Part shown: positions 32,838-43,975 of the stretch, one piece after another | How positions within the stretch are numbered: position 1 is the first letter of the stretch | Layout: every line of letters starts with the position of its first letter | Assembly: GCA_027563935.2 (NCBI GenBank) | Contig: CM050447.1 | Coordinates: 81,515,461 to 81,579,460 of the forward strand | Length of the DNA stretch: 64,000 nt | Origin: Costus lasius | Taxonomy: Eukaryota; Streptophyta; Magnoliopsida; Zingiberales; Costaceae | Direction: 5' to 3' | Notes under the pieces: generated by a model | Databases searched by the model: none | The model's input: the letters and a program-made list of their open reading frames with translations, nothing else | What the model was told of the DNA's origin: nothing | Position numbers and translations under genes: made by a program

Positions 32838-34059
32838 AAAACCCATTTCGCCCACTCCAAGTGCCATGCGCCCAAGTACATTCACCCACTCCAAGTGAGA
32901 AGCTCCAAGCTTCTCACCTTAAGAAGATGTCCAACTTGGATTTGTCCACCTCAAGGAAATGCGCCAAGCTCACTCCATGTAGCTTGCACCATTCCATTTG
33001 GCCCATTGGCCCAAATGGCTTATTGAGCCCATTTGGCCTATTAGCCCAACTTGGTCTATTGGGCCCATTTGGCCTACTAGGCCGAAAAATAAGTTAGCTC
33101 CAAATGATTCCTTTCATCTCATCTAGCACAGTGGTGCTGATGGATTCTCCTAAACAGATCTGAGTTATCCAATAACTCAATCAATAGGCTACCCGATCAA
33201 TACGAGAACCCAAGTTTCAAGTTGTGCGACCCTATAGGTTCCTCAGACGTTGACAGTGATGAACCGAGTCATCACAAGCAGTGATTGGCACCTAGCAGTG
33301 CATCGCTGCTACCCAAGTCATCGGAATGGATATCAACATCGACATCCCTATCATCACAACAAGGTACCGATGCATTACAGTCTCTTTGCCGAAGTGATAT
33401 CCGATTGGACAAAGTGTATCACCACTTTATTTTCACCTAATCTCATGGTCATGACTAAATCAGGCTTTCACCTAGGTATGACCATACACTTTCAGTCATG
33501 CAACCATAGGGGGGGCCCCGTGGATATCAAGCTTCCCGTAGGAAGGGGCAAATCCTATGTCTGTCCATTGATCTTCTCATATGGGTCGTGACATACCCAA
33601 TGACAACCATTATGACCTCCATGCTACGGTGAGGCGTTAGGTTGTATCAAAGTATGCCCCTAACCATATAGAAGAGTCAATGACCTCAAGTCAAGGGATC
33701 AATGCATCTCCTGTCACATGTGAGCTTAACTCATGACACCAAGTTAAAGCCTCACAGCGGGTCAGTCCAGTATATCCACCACTGATATACCCATATGCCC
33801 GCGTTAGCACCCCGTGCCTAACCAGCCCATATACCAGTCTCACATGTACCAGAGCTGTCCCTTATCCACTCAGGTACTCGACCAGGGACACACCGTTTGA
33901 GCACAAATACAATCTGTCTCCAGGGACATTATTATCCATGTACATAATCGCAGATGTAAACATAGCATAATAACGACATTGCCAGAATGATATATTAAAT
34001 ATCAATGTCAAGTAGTAAGAGATGGACCAACAACGGGTCCAAGGGCATATACACTAACA

Positions 34060-34080
34060 ATCTCCCACTTGCACTTAGAC
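34060..34080 (-). promoter_or_regulatory. Polypurine tract of copia B
   Basis: On the minus strand CTAAGTGCAAGTGGGAGAT directly precedes the TGTTAGTG start of the LTR. It is the same tract as in A1 and A2. Confidence 0.8.
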
Positions 34081-34784
34081 TTAGTTGTTGAGAAATCTCA
34101 ACCCTATGTCCCTCGCATGACCATCACGCTTCTGCTGTGCCAAAGCCTTGGTCAGTGGGTCTACCAGATTATTATCTATGTCAACTTTGCTTATCCTAAC
34201 ATCACCTCTATTAATGATCTCCCAAATCAGGTGAAATCTACTGAGAATGTGTTTGGATTTTTGATGAGACTGTGGTTCCTTTGCCTGTGCCATCGCTTTA
34301 TTGTTGTCACAATAGAGCTCAATCAGATCCACAGCAGTTGGAACCACCTGAAGTTCAGAAATGAACTTCCGAATCCAAACGGCTTCTTTGGCTGCCTCAG
34401 AAGCAACGACATACTCAGCCTTGGTCGTAGAATCAGTTACAATGGATTGCTTAGAGCTCTCTCAGCTCATAGCACCTCCACTCAATCTGAACACATAGCC
34501 TATCTGCGATCTGAAGTCATCAGGGTCAGACTGGAATGATGCCTCAGTGTAGCCCTGAACACTGAGCTCTTCCTGTCCCCCATAGACCAAGAACCATTCT
34601 TTAGTTCTTCTCAGAAACATAGAATGTTCTTTACAGCCACCCAGTGCTGCAGACCTGGATTGGATTGGTATCGGCTGGTTATGCTCACAGCATAAGCCAC
34701 GTCTGGTCTAGTGCATAACATCACATACATGATCGAACCTACTGCCGAAGCATAGGCCACTCGACTCATGTCGTCCCTCTCAGC
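34081..34784 (-). pseudogene. Copia B: end of reverse transcriptase and RNase H, frameshifted
   Basis: The last 88 residues (34081-34347) are a readable RNase H C-terminus (ELYCDNNKAMAQAKEP, then SKHILSRFHLIWE), homologous to the A1 Pol end. Between 34348 and 34784 matches to the A1 sequence continue (MLCTRPDVAYAV, HWVAVKNIL) but shift frame and meet several stops. No functional RNase H can be made. Confidence 0.85.
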
Positions 34785-35972
34785 CTATGTGACGGGACAC
34801 TGGCTCTTGGAGAGAATAAGGTCATGTCTCACTGGAAGGTATCCTTTCTTAGATTGCTCTAAGCTGAACCTCTCCAGGACCTTATCAATGTAAGTACTCT
34901 GACTAAGGGCCAGGAGTTTCTTGGATCTATCCCGGTAGATCCTCACACCTAGGATATAGGCGGCCTCCCCTAAGTCTTTCATCTCAAAACACTTCCCCAA
35001 CCATATCTTCACAGCTTGAAGACTAGGGATATCGTTTCCGATGAGTAGTATGTCATCGACATATAGGACCAGAAATGCCACCAAGCTCCCACTGAATTTT
35101 CTGTATACACAGGCGTCATCTTCGCTCTTGACAAAGCCATAATCTCTTACTGCCTCATCAAATCGAAGATTCCAACTTCGAGAGGCTTGCTTTAATCCAT
35201 AAATGGATCTTTTTAGCCTGCAGACCTTATTGGCCTCTGCAGGATGGATGAAACCATCTGGTTGTGTCATAAACACATCCTCTGTCAGCTTCCCGTTAAG
35301 GAACGCTGTCTTTACATCCATCTGCCATATCTCATAATCGTGATATGTAGCTATAGCAAGCAGGATTCGAATGGATTTGGACATGGCAACTGGCGAGAAG
35401 GTTTCATCATAGTCCACCCCGTGAAGTTGTCTGAATCCTTTAGCCACAAGTCTACCCTTATAGGTAACTATGTTGCCATCCATGTCGGTCTTGCTCTTGA
35501 AGACCCATTTACACCCTATAGGTTTTACCCCATTAGGTAGCTCAACCAAATCCCAGACTTGGTTAGCCGACATGGAATCCATCTCAGATCTCATGGCCTC
35601 AAGCCATTTCTCGGAGTCCGGTCCAGCGACCACCTCATCATAGGTCCTAGGTTCATCTTCAACGATGAAGATCCTGTCGTGTTGGGTCGGCAGCGACCCG
35701 TACCTCTCAGGTGCACGACAAATGCTCCTAGACCTATGTAGGGCCTGTGTCTGAGCCTCTGGTTGCCCAGCAACCGGTGCAGGTGGCTCAGGTTCCACCT
35801 CAGTGTCTTGTGGTTGCACTTGGACCTCGTCCAAGTCAAACTTCCTCCCACTGACTTCTTTCATGAGAAATTCTTTCTCTAGAAAGACATCACCTCGAGC
35901 AACAAAAACTTTGTTCTCGCTGGGAATATAGAAGTAACATCCTTTAGTTTCCTTAGGATATCCCACAAACAC
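34785..35972 (-). pseudogene. Copia B: reverse transcriptase segment
   Basis: This 395-codon open stretch covers the integrase-to-reverse-transcriptase linker and most of the reverse transcriptase: FVGYPKETKG, VWDLVELPNGVKPIGCKW, WQMDVKTAFLNGKL and the active site YVDDILLIGND are all present. It ends at TAG 34785-34787, at the codon where B2 has CAG (near 61245) and A1 also has CAG. Upstream it is closed by a TAG near 36028, in a position that is GAG in B2. The domain is well preserved, but the polyprotein is broken. Confidence 0.88.
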
Positions 35973-36818
35973 ACATTTATCAGATCTGGGTTCTAGCTTG
36001 CTAGAATCCTGACGTTTGACATAAGCCTAACATCCCCAGACTCTGATAAAAGAGAGATTCAGGCGTCTCCCACTCCATACCTCATACGGAATCTTGGAGA
36101 CACTCTTAGATGAAACATTATTCAGAATGAGAGAAGTTGTCTCAAGTGCATGACCCTAGAATGAGGGTGGTAGAGTTGCATGACTCATCATAGATCGAAC
36201 CATGTCCAACAAGGTACGATTTCTCCTCTCAGACACACCATTCCATTGAGGTGTTCCAGGAGGAGTGAGTTGGGATAGTATCCCACACTCTCTAAGATAG
36301 TCAAAGAACTCACCGCTCAGGTACTCTCCACCACAATCTGATCGAAGAGCCTTAATAGATCTACCAAGCTGGTTCTTTACTTCATGTCTGAACTCCTTAA
36401 ATTTCTCAAAGGATTCTAACTTATGTCTCATCAAATAGACATAACCGTATCTACTGAAGTCATCAGTAAATATGATGAAGTAGTTGTACCCTCCTCTGGC
36501 TTGTTTACTGAATGGCCCACACACATCACTATGTATGAGATCCAACAAACCTCCTGCCCTCTCACCAATCTTGGTGAAGGGTGCTTTTGTCATTTTCCCT
36601 AATAAACATGGCTCGCAAGTATCAATCTCCTCCAAGGAGGTTGAATCTAACAATCCATTTGCATGGAGTTGTTGAATACGATTCTTGTTTATATGGGCTA
36701 ATCGACAATGCCAAAGGTACGCACCAACTGAACCACTCAGTTTGATCCTTTTGTGATTAATGTTACATATAGAGTTATCCATTGCACAAGGTACCCTTCC
36801 CATAAAACACATTTGCAA
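35973..36818 (-). pseudogene. Copia B: integrase, two nonsense mutations
   Basis: At 36156-36818 the integrase zinc finger (WHCRLAHINKNRI, then CEPCLLGK) and core are readable, with D in HSDVCGPF, D in LRSDCGGEY and E in NGVSERRNRTL. TAG at 36156-36158 replaces the TGG of B2 (TTC TGG to TTC TAG). The frame continues to the second TAG near 36028. The upstream end overlaps the gag-protease frame in another phase, so there is also a frameshift near 36780-36818. Confidence 0.87.
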
Positions 36819-37665
36819 ATGAAAAAGAACGAGAGTCCTCTTTTATTTTAAATTTAAATCCTTTCCTTGCCAAGCAAGGAATAGATACAATGTTTTTAGT
36901 AAGAGAAGGTACATAGTAGCAATTGTTTAACTCAAGTTGAAGTCCAGAAGGCAGGGAGAGCGTCAAAAGTCCTACGGCAACAGCAGCAACCTGTGCTCCG
37001 TTTCCAACACGTAGGTCAATCTCTCCAGGCCGCACCAATCTACTTTTCCTGAGCCCCTGCATATTTGTACAAATATGAGCTCTGCATGCGGTATCCAATA
37101 CCCATGACATAGAAGTAGAAAGGTTAACTTCGGTAACATAAATACCTGAGCCAGAAGACGAAGCACTTCTTCTCTTCTCCTCGTTTTGAAGTCGCACCAT
37201 GTCCTTCAACATGTGAGGTGGCCCTCCACATGAATAGCACCTGTTATTCCTGATCCTTTCAATCTTTAGTTTCAGTTCCTTGGTTAAACCTTTCAGTTCA
37301 CCACACTGAATGACTACTTTGGGAGGGGTGAGCTCAACCAATTCATTGAAGAGCTGCCTTAGATTATAAATAATCTCAAAAGCACTCTTAGATTCATATT
37401 GCCCTCTAAATTCAGGCGACATGTTGGTTAGCATCAAATTAGCAACCTCCAAAGTATCAGCCTGATGCTTATCAAAAGCATCATTCTCAGCCGCTGAGGC
37501 CGAGCATGGAAGTGGCTCTGGAATAGGCTGCTCAAGGACATAGAGCTTCATCTCGAGCTTAAGGACAATCCTCAAGTTCCGATACCAGTCCATCAAGTTG
37601 GATCCAACCAACTTGTCCTTTTCCAGGATAGATCGCAGTGACCATCTGCTATTGTTCATAGCCAT
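36775..37665 (-). pseudogene. gag: Copia B: Gag-protease with internal deletion
   Basis: The ATG at 37663-37665 gives MAMNNSRWSLRSILEKDK, homologous to A-family Gag. Compared with A1, about 100 residues are missing after NLRQLF, near 37345, and the frame is kept. The zinc knuckle reads CYSCGGPPHMLKDM, so the last cysteine of CCHC is methionine. Protease follows with VLDTACRAHIC and ends at a stop near 36775. With a shortened capsid region and a damaged knuckle it is probably non-functional, unless B relies on proteins from relatives. Confidence 0.87.
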
Positions 37666-38923
37666 TGATCTACAACAACCAAGATAGCATATTAGTACTA
37701 CTTCAAATCATTTAATCTGGACTTGCATTAAATGATCATGGCTCCCACTATTTTAATTGAATTGACAACCCACAAAGTCAATCTGGAAATCCGAGATTTC
37801 CTAGTGAGATGGGATCCCTATTCCACACGAGGCTTCGCGTCCCACGAGGGTGGGATGAGATGCACAAAGTGACCCATGCTTCCTAAGGTGGGCACGCCAG
37901 CCGATTGCACCCAGGCAATTCCCCTTCTCAAGACAGTTCAGGCATTTTGTGCCCAACTAGGGCTGGAACAACACAAAACCCTAACCTCTCGAGGCCGCCT
38001 CTAGAGTTCCATCATGTGGCCACCACATATGAAAAACTAGTCAAGTCTATCCTGACCGTTATGCCCAGGGCCAACAATTTCCTTGCGAAGGCACGCCCAG
38101 AGTTTTAACTGGACTGGGGAAACCATTGCCACCACACGCCTTCTAAAGATAAGTGGGTGTGTCCCACGAGGGTGGGAAACATTTCACAACACCACTAATC
38201 GATAGCTTGATGAGGGCTACGCGTCAGAAGGCTACAGACTTGATATTGTTTTGAGGGTTTTTGAGGTCTCATCCTCTTAGTTTTATCTTTTGTCTAACAT
38301 TACAGGCATGCAATCCTATAGTGATAACAACAAGATGAAACACATCCAGGCATACATTAGCAGATATCAAAAATAGTAAACAAGCGATGTGGTCATAGCC
38401 TAATCAACACATTGAGCCATCAAATGCCAAAGGATGTTCAATGCTTGACATAGGTGACAAGCCCCAACTAGACCTAACCTAGCCGCCACTAAGCTTTATC
38501 TTTAAGTGCGGCTTCAAGGTCCTCCACACCAAGGCATAGCACACAAACCCTAGGGTTCGGCCAAAACCTTGGTGGCTCCTCCACGCATGATGCGCCATCA
38601 TGTTTGTGCCAAGAGGGATAGCTCTCGAACCCTAGGTTCGGCCAAGCCCTTACTTGCGCCACCAAGTAAGATGCGCCATCATGGTTGATGCGCCAAGATG
38701 TAAGCTCCATGAGGGATGCGCCCCTAATCTTCTTTGTGCGTTTACAAAACAAAAAGAAAAAGCGGCATGCAGGCCTCACATAAAATACATCACAGGCATA
38801 CAAGGGGCTTGACTATGACCACAACACGATGCACAATCATCTCATGCTTTTCTATATGCTCATGAAAACATAAAACTTTAGTTTTAGTTTCTTAGAAAAC
38901 ATGTCTTTCAACCTCAACGTCAG
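37666..38923 (-). other. Leader of copia B
   Basis: This non-coding leader on the minus strand lies between the primer-binding site (43966-43974, now separated by A3) and gag. It shows the same kinds of landmarks as the A leader: TCCCACGAGGGTGGGA-type hairpins near 37835-37855 and 38162-38177, and a GATGCACAAAG motif. It ends at 38923 where A3 begins. Some of the leader next to the primer site was probably lost with the 3' end of A3. Confidence 0.7.
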
Positions 38924-40439
38924 TGAAATCATCAGTGAAGGTAATGAAGTATGAATAGCCACCTCTGGCATGTTTACTAAATGGCCCACACACATCACTG
39001 TGTATAAGGTCAAGTAAACCTGAAGCCCTTTGACCTTTGTGAGGAAAAGGAGCCTTCGTCATTTTACCCATTAAACAAGCTTTGCATGTATCAATCTCCT
39101 CATAGGAGAATGATCCCAGCAGTCCATGATCATGCAACCGCTTAATGCGCTTCTTGTTAATATGGCCTAAACGACTATGCCATAGCAAGGTGCTGTCATC
39201 AGCATATTTGGCTTTCTTATTATCAATGTTTTGTATAGAATATTCCATGTCCAACATGAATAACCCATTGTTAATTGAACCAGTAGCATAAACAATATTA
39301 TCAAGAGTAAGATAACACTTTGAAATCTTGCATTCAAAGGAAAACCCTTTCCTGACAAGAGCAGGAATAGAGATAATATTTTTGGTAATACTGGGTACAA
39401 AGTAACAATTGTTTAATTCTAATACAATGCCAGATGGTAATGAGATGTAATAATCCCCTACAGCAACAGCAGCAACCCGTGCCCCGTTTCCAACTCGTAG
39501 GTCCACCTCATGCTGTCCCACCTGTCTTCTTCTCTTGAGTTCCTGTACATTTGAACAAATGTGAACTCCACATGCAGTGTCCAACACCCATGAAATAGAA
39601 GAAGAAGATATCATGACCTCAGTCACAAATATACCTGAGCCAGAAGCGATGCTTCCCTTCTTGTCTCCTTGGAGCGCTTTACAGTCCTTTTTCCAGTGAC
39701 CCAGCTGGCCACAATGGAAACACCTGTTGTCCTTCGACCGCTTCACCTTCTGTTTCAGAGCCTTGCTGTAGTTCTTGACAGGGGCCTTGCCCTTCTTCCC
39801 CTTCTTCTTGTTCCTGGAGGGGAACATCAAGACAGAGGTTGAAGGCTTTCCCTTCAGAGTTTCCTCCGTAGTCAAGAGCATATTCAGCAACTCTGCCGGA
39901 GTACAATCGATTTTGTTCATATTAAAGTTAATAATGAACGCATCAAAAGAAGGCGGGAGAGACTGCAGAATAATGTCTACAGCAAGCTCCTGATTGATGG
40001 TATGCCCCAGTTTCTCCAGAGCCTCCTTGTGCCCAATCATCTTGAGCACGTGAGCTCCCACTGGGCTCCCTTCAGCCAGTTTGCTCTGAAAGAAAAGCTT
40101 GGTCAAATTATAGCGTTCAGTCCTCGCCTGTGCAGCATACAACATCTTGAGGTTTGCTATAATTTCTATAGCAGACATATCCTCATGCTGACGCTGCAGC
40201 GGTGGCGTCATAGACGCTAGCATCAGGCAAGCGACATCAATGCTATCATTGACATGCTTTTCATAGGCTTCACGAACCGCCCTTGCGGCGTTCGCAGCGG
40301 GTTGAGGCGGCACAGCCGTCTCGAGGACATACAGTTTCCTCTCAGCCTTAAGAACGATCTTAAGGTGTCCGAACCAGTCTGAGAAGTTTGGCCCAGCAAA
40401 CTTCTCCCTTTCTAGTAGGGATCGCACATTGAAGCTCAT
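38924..40439 (-). CDS. gag: Copia A3: Gag, protease and start of integrase in one frame
   Basis: The ATG at 40437-40439 begins MSFNVRSLLEREKFAGPN and closely matches A1. A CCHC knuckle (CFHCGQLGHWKKDC), protease VLDTAC and the integrase zinc finger (WHSRLGHINKKRI, then CKACLMGK) follow without interruption. This copy has four T where A1 has five, so it shows the natural Gag-Pol reading frame. Homology ends at FTDDF, in the integrase core; about ten further codons come from unrelated B leader before a stop near 38892. Confidence 0.9.
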
Positions 40440-42271
40440 GGTGTTCGTTGCTGCAGGAATCTACAACAATGCAAGAACAGCAAGGTCAGTATCAATGTCT
40501 AGAATCAATCCAGGACTTAAGAAAGATTCTTTTGTCACTATTTTATCTGACTGAAAAATCCATTAAAACAGTCCGAAAGAGTAACACTCTTTTAGTGAGA
40601 TGGGATCCAGATTTCATACTTGGTCTCCGCGTCCCACTCAGGCGAGATAAGATGCACAGAGAGTACAAGCACTAATTTCTGGTAGGCAGTCCCTGCCAAT
40701 CGCCAACCCGTGCGATTCCCCTTCATCTGGGCAATCCAGCAGACTGTGCCAACTGAGTTGGTACAACACAGTCTCTGATCCCACAGATGGCTGCCTCCAT
40801 ATAGCTAACATATGCCCCATGTGTAGCCTACATGGTCAAGCTTACCTGACCTACTCCCTGGACCACCACGTGCTATGCTGAGCAACGAGAAGCGATAAAT
40901 CCCTTCTCTGTAACACGCAGGTGAAATCACACACCGTCTGAAGATAGATCGACGTGCCCACTGAGTGGGTACAACACGGCTCCAACGATAGTCAGAACAG
41001 TGAGGTTTCGCGTCAGAAGGCTATCGAGCTTGATATTTTAGCGTTGGATTTTAACGGTCTTTTATCTTCTTAACTATCATGCAAACCCTATGGTGATAGC
41101 AGAAGATAAATAAATCATGCATTTCTAATTATTTAAACAATAAAAGAAAGCATGATGATCTTATGTGGTAAACGCCCATAAAGCCTAGGTAAGACCTTAA
41201 GTTATCTTAAGTCTTCATTTGCTTCTTGGGTCTTTTGCCTCTCATCTGGCCCAGACAAGGGCCCAAGCGCCCTCTGCAGCTCAGGTGCGCCCACCCGGTC
41301 AAGTCACTGCTGCATGCGCCTTGCTATGTGTGCTTTGAGCTCTTGTCAGATTAAAGGTACATTTTAATCTATCTAGACAAGATTGACTCGCAGGTCAATT
41401 AACATTTTATAAATTAATTAAACAGTGATTCGCAGATCACAATAAAAATTAATTTACACTTTTATCCAGGCTCGCAGGCCCCAGCACAGCACACATTAAA
41501 AGGGCAACCCACATAAGATGAAATAAACAAGCATATGCCATGGCATCCAATCAACATGTGATCCTATTACAAGAAAATAAAATTTTGAAAACCCCATAGG
41601 CATCAATTTTATTTTTCCTTATGTGCCCTACAACCTTACAACGGTCCATTGATAGGGATCCACTCATCCATCTAGTCAGATCCACTGCCCTTGCATGCAC
41701 CAAGTCCTAACTGACTTGAGTTGACCTAATGGTCAACCATGCATGCGCAAAGGGCTGAACGACCTCATGAGTTCTAGCAAGCGGGTGTGACCCCGGGACT
41801 AACTCATGTGCGTTCACAGGTTGTCTCAACCAGACCTCGCTACACGCCCTTGATGCAGTCGACCTATAGCCACCTCGTGCTTGCGCACAGGTGCTACCTG
41901 GTCAACCCATCTAGGCTGTCAGATGGTCTGATCAGACTATTTGGATCTAACCTAGAGGTGACTTCAACCCCATCAACCCGTCTAAGGGTTTATAGCAGGC
42001 GCAAATGTAGATCTAGGTGATAGGCGCGCAAGATATAATGATTTTTAACAAATACATTCAACAAGCGCCAACATGAAACAATCATACATGCGCAAACAAC
42101 TCAAACATGAAGTTTCGCATGTAAACATTAGATCTTTACATTAGCGCAAACAAGTTATATCATAGATGCGCCAACATCTAATGACTAGCATGTTATCATG
42201 GTGATAGATCTACTATATTGGCGCAAATAAGGATCACTCAATGAAATCATATGATTCATGCATAAACCATA
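40440..42271 (-). other. Leader of copia A3
   Basis: This is the non-coding leader between the primer-binding site and the gag ATG, about 1.8 kb. The part from 40440 to about 41500 corresponds to 1-1122 of the window. The palindromes CCAACTGAGTTGG (40749-40761) and CCCACTGAGTGGG (40957-40969) are the counterparts of those in A1. The remaining 0.8 kb shows no coding signal. Confidence 0.78.
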
Positions 42272-42283
42272 GCTCTGATACCA
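42272..42283 (-). promoter_or_regulatory. Primer-binding site of copia A3 (initiator-Met tRNA)
   Basis: TGGTATCAGAGC on the minus strand, two bases after the LTR end, complementary to the 3' end of plant initiator-Met tRNA. Confidence 0.9.
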
Positions 42284-42285
42284 AT

Positions 42286-43965
42286 TGAAAGTCCCCTTCA
42301 AGGGGGAGCGCAAAGGGGGTGAAACCCTAATAAAGGGGGCGCATGAAAAATTTCTAGGGTTTCAACTAGATCGATTGCATGAATACATATGATTAACTTG
42401 GTTATATTGCAAAGATCAAGTTAAGATCTTTTACCATAGCCATGATGAAGGAGGCGGCTTGGAAGCAAGAGAGCAAATAAGCACTCCTCCAAAGAAAACG
42501 CACACTAGATGAGAGATGGCTACCTCCTTGGATGTTCCTTGTGCTAGCAAGAATCTCCCAAGTTTCTTGTCGTGTGTCGAAGTAGTGAGATGCTTGGCCG
42601 AACTCCCTTCTCGTCAAGGAAGAAAACCTCTCCAAGAGCCAAGGCGACAAATGAATTGAATTGGCCATAATCTTTGAGGCGTTTTCAAGAGATGGCGTTT
42701 CATGACTTCCAAATATGGAAAGTCATGAAGCCATGCGCTCACCCATAAGAAAACCGCCCAAACACAATTAAGCCTTGAACCATGCGTTCACATATGTGAA
42801 CCGGTTCAAGCCAACTCAATTCAATTCAATTCGGTCCAAAGACCAAACCAAAACAGCCCATGGTCTAGATCTCTCTGAACCAAATGGCTCAAGATCTAAC
42901 CGTTCATCTCATGATGTTCCTGATCTCACCGATCTAGAATCATCTCTCTCGATCGAAGCTTACCGATCTCAAGCCCTAATCAATCAAACATGATCAGACC
43001 AGATCTCACTTACAATCAGAGTTTAAACTCCTTTAAACTGAACTTCAACAATTCAGTCCACACGATCAGGCTTAAGTAAGCCATATCATCAAATTGTGCG
43101 ACCCTGAGGGTTTCCTTTAAATGTCGGTAACGATAACTTACGTTATCACGATCAGTGAGGGGTATCTAGCAACACATCACTGTCTCCCGATATAAAGGAA
43201 AGAGTCTTCCAAGACTACTCCCAAACCGCAGCACAAGTGTGAATCCACTTCACTAGGCATGCATGTTTCCTTTGCCACTGGATGTTCTTATTGGACAAGC
43301 GTGTCAAGCCTGTAGCTCCAATATGATGAGCATGATTAGATCAGATGAACATAGTCACCTGGGTATGGCCATACACTTTCTCAATCATCTCATTCAGGGG
43401 GGCCCCTTTAGAACATCACACTCCTTAAGGAGACGGCAATCCTATATCTATCACTGGTGCCCTAACATGACTCATGATCATTATCCAAGATAATCTATAA
43501 CCATTATGTTTCAAATGATATTGAACTACCTCAAAACAATGACAATCATCATTTAGAAACACAAGTGATCTCAAGTCAGAGGACATGTGCCACTTGATGC
43601 AAACAAGGATTATTCACATTGTGACAAGCAATTGAATATCCTAGTAGGGTCTGTCCAGTACATCCAATGTACCCATGAGTCTACATCTTATTCCATGCTC
43701 GAAGCATCCTATAAGATTAGAACACATATTAGTCTCAATCATATCAAGGCTGTCTCATGTTCACCAAGATATCTCGACTAAGGACATTACAGCATGTCAG
43801 CCTAGCTGAACAGCATTGAGACATTATTCAGAAGCACACTTATTGCAGTAGACAATGTAACATACTGAATAACAACCATTGCCTTTATAAACATAAGAGT
43901 TTATATACATGATACTGATAGAATCCCAAGGCCTCAAACATTAGCCTTAAGGGCATACCCTAACA
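42286..43965 (-). repeat. 5' LTR of copia A3
   Basis: This 1,680-bp LTR runs TGAAAGTCCCC to GGGCATACCCTAACA on +, so TGTTAGGGTATGCCC to GGGGACTTTCA on the minus strand. It matches LTR2 (7041-8729) over its full length. Confidence 0.92.
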
Positions 43966-43974
43966 CTGATACCA
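43966..43974 (-). promoter_or_regulatory. Interrupted primer-binding site of copia B
   Basis: TGGTATCAG on the minus strand, one base after the end of the B 5' LTR. It is the start of the initiator-Met primer site; the following bases (AGC) are replaced by the A3 LTR. Confidence 0.8.
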
Positions 43975-43975
43975 C

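Larger units (their letters stand above)
32209..34059 (-). repeat. 3' LTR of copia B
   Basis: This LTR of 1,851 bp runs TGTTGGGAAACC to ...CACTAACA on +. It is the same length as, and nearly identical to, 43976-45826. It contains a minus-strand TATA box (32756-32763) with palindromes just upstream of it, and GGCCCATTTGG-type repeats near 32995-33085. A 113-residue open frame at 33250-33591, also present in the other LTR, is LTR sequence rather than a gene. Confidence 0.93.
38924..43965 (-). mobile_element. Copia A3, truncated, inserted at the primer-binding site of B
   Basis: A3 is the 5' 5.0 kb of an A-family element: LTR, primer-binding site, leader, gag, protease and the start of integrase. 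Similarity to A1 stops abruptly inside the integrase core (ITFTDDF, at 38924-38930), where B leader begins. Reverse transcriptase, RNase H and 3' LTR are absent. On the right its LTR abuts the B primer site CTGATACCA. A deletion that joined A3 to the B leader after insertion explains this. Confidence 0.87.

Noticed and set aside
33250..33591. Open frame of 113 codons, also at 45017-45358
   Set aside because: It is LTR sequence of copia B on the strand opposite to transcription, conserved only because both LTRs are young.
34069..34539. Open frame of 156 codons on +
   Set aside because: It is the antisense shadow of the B polypurine tract and RNase H remains.
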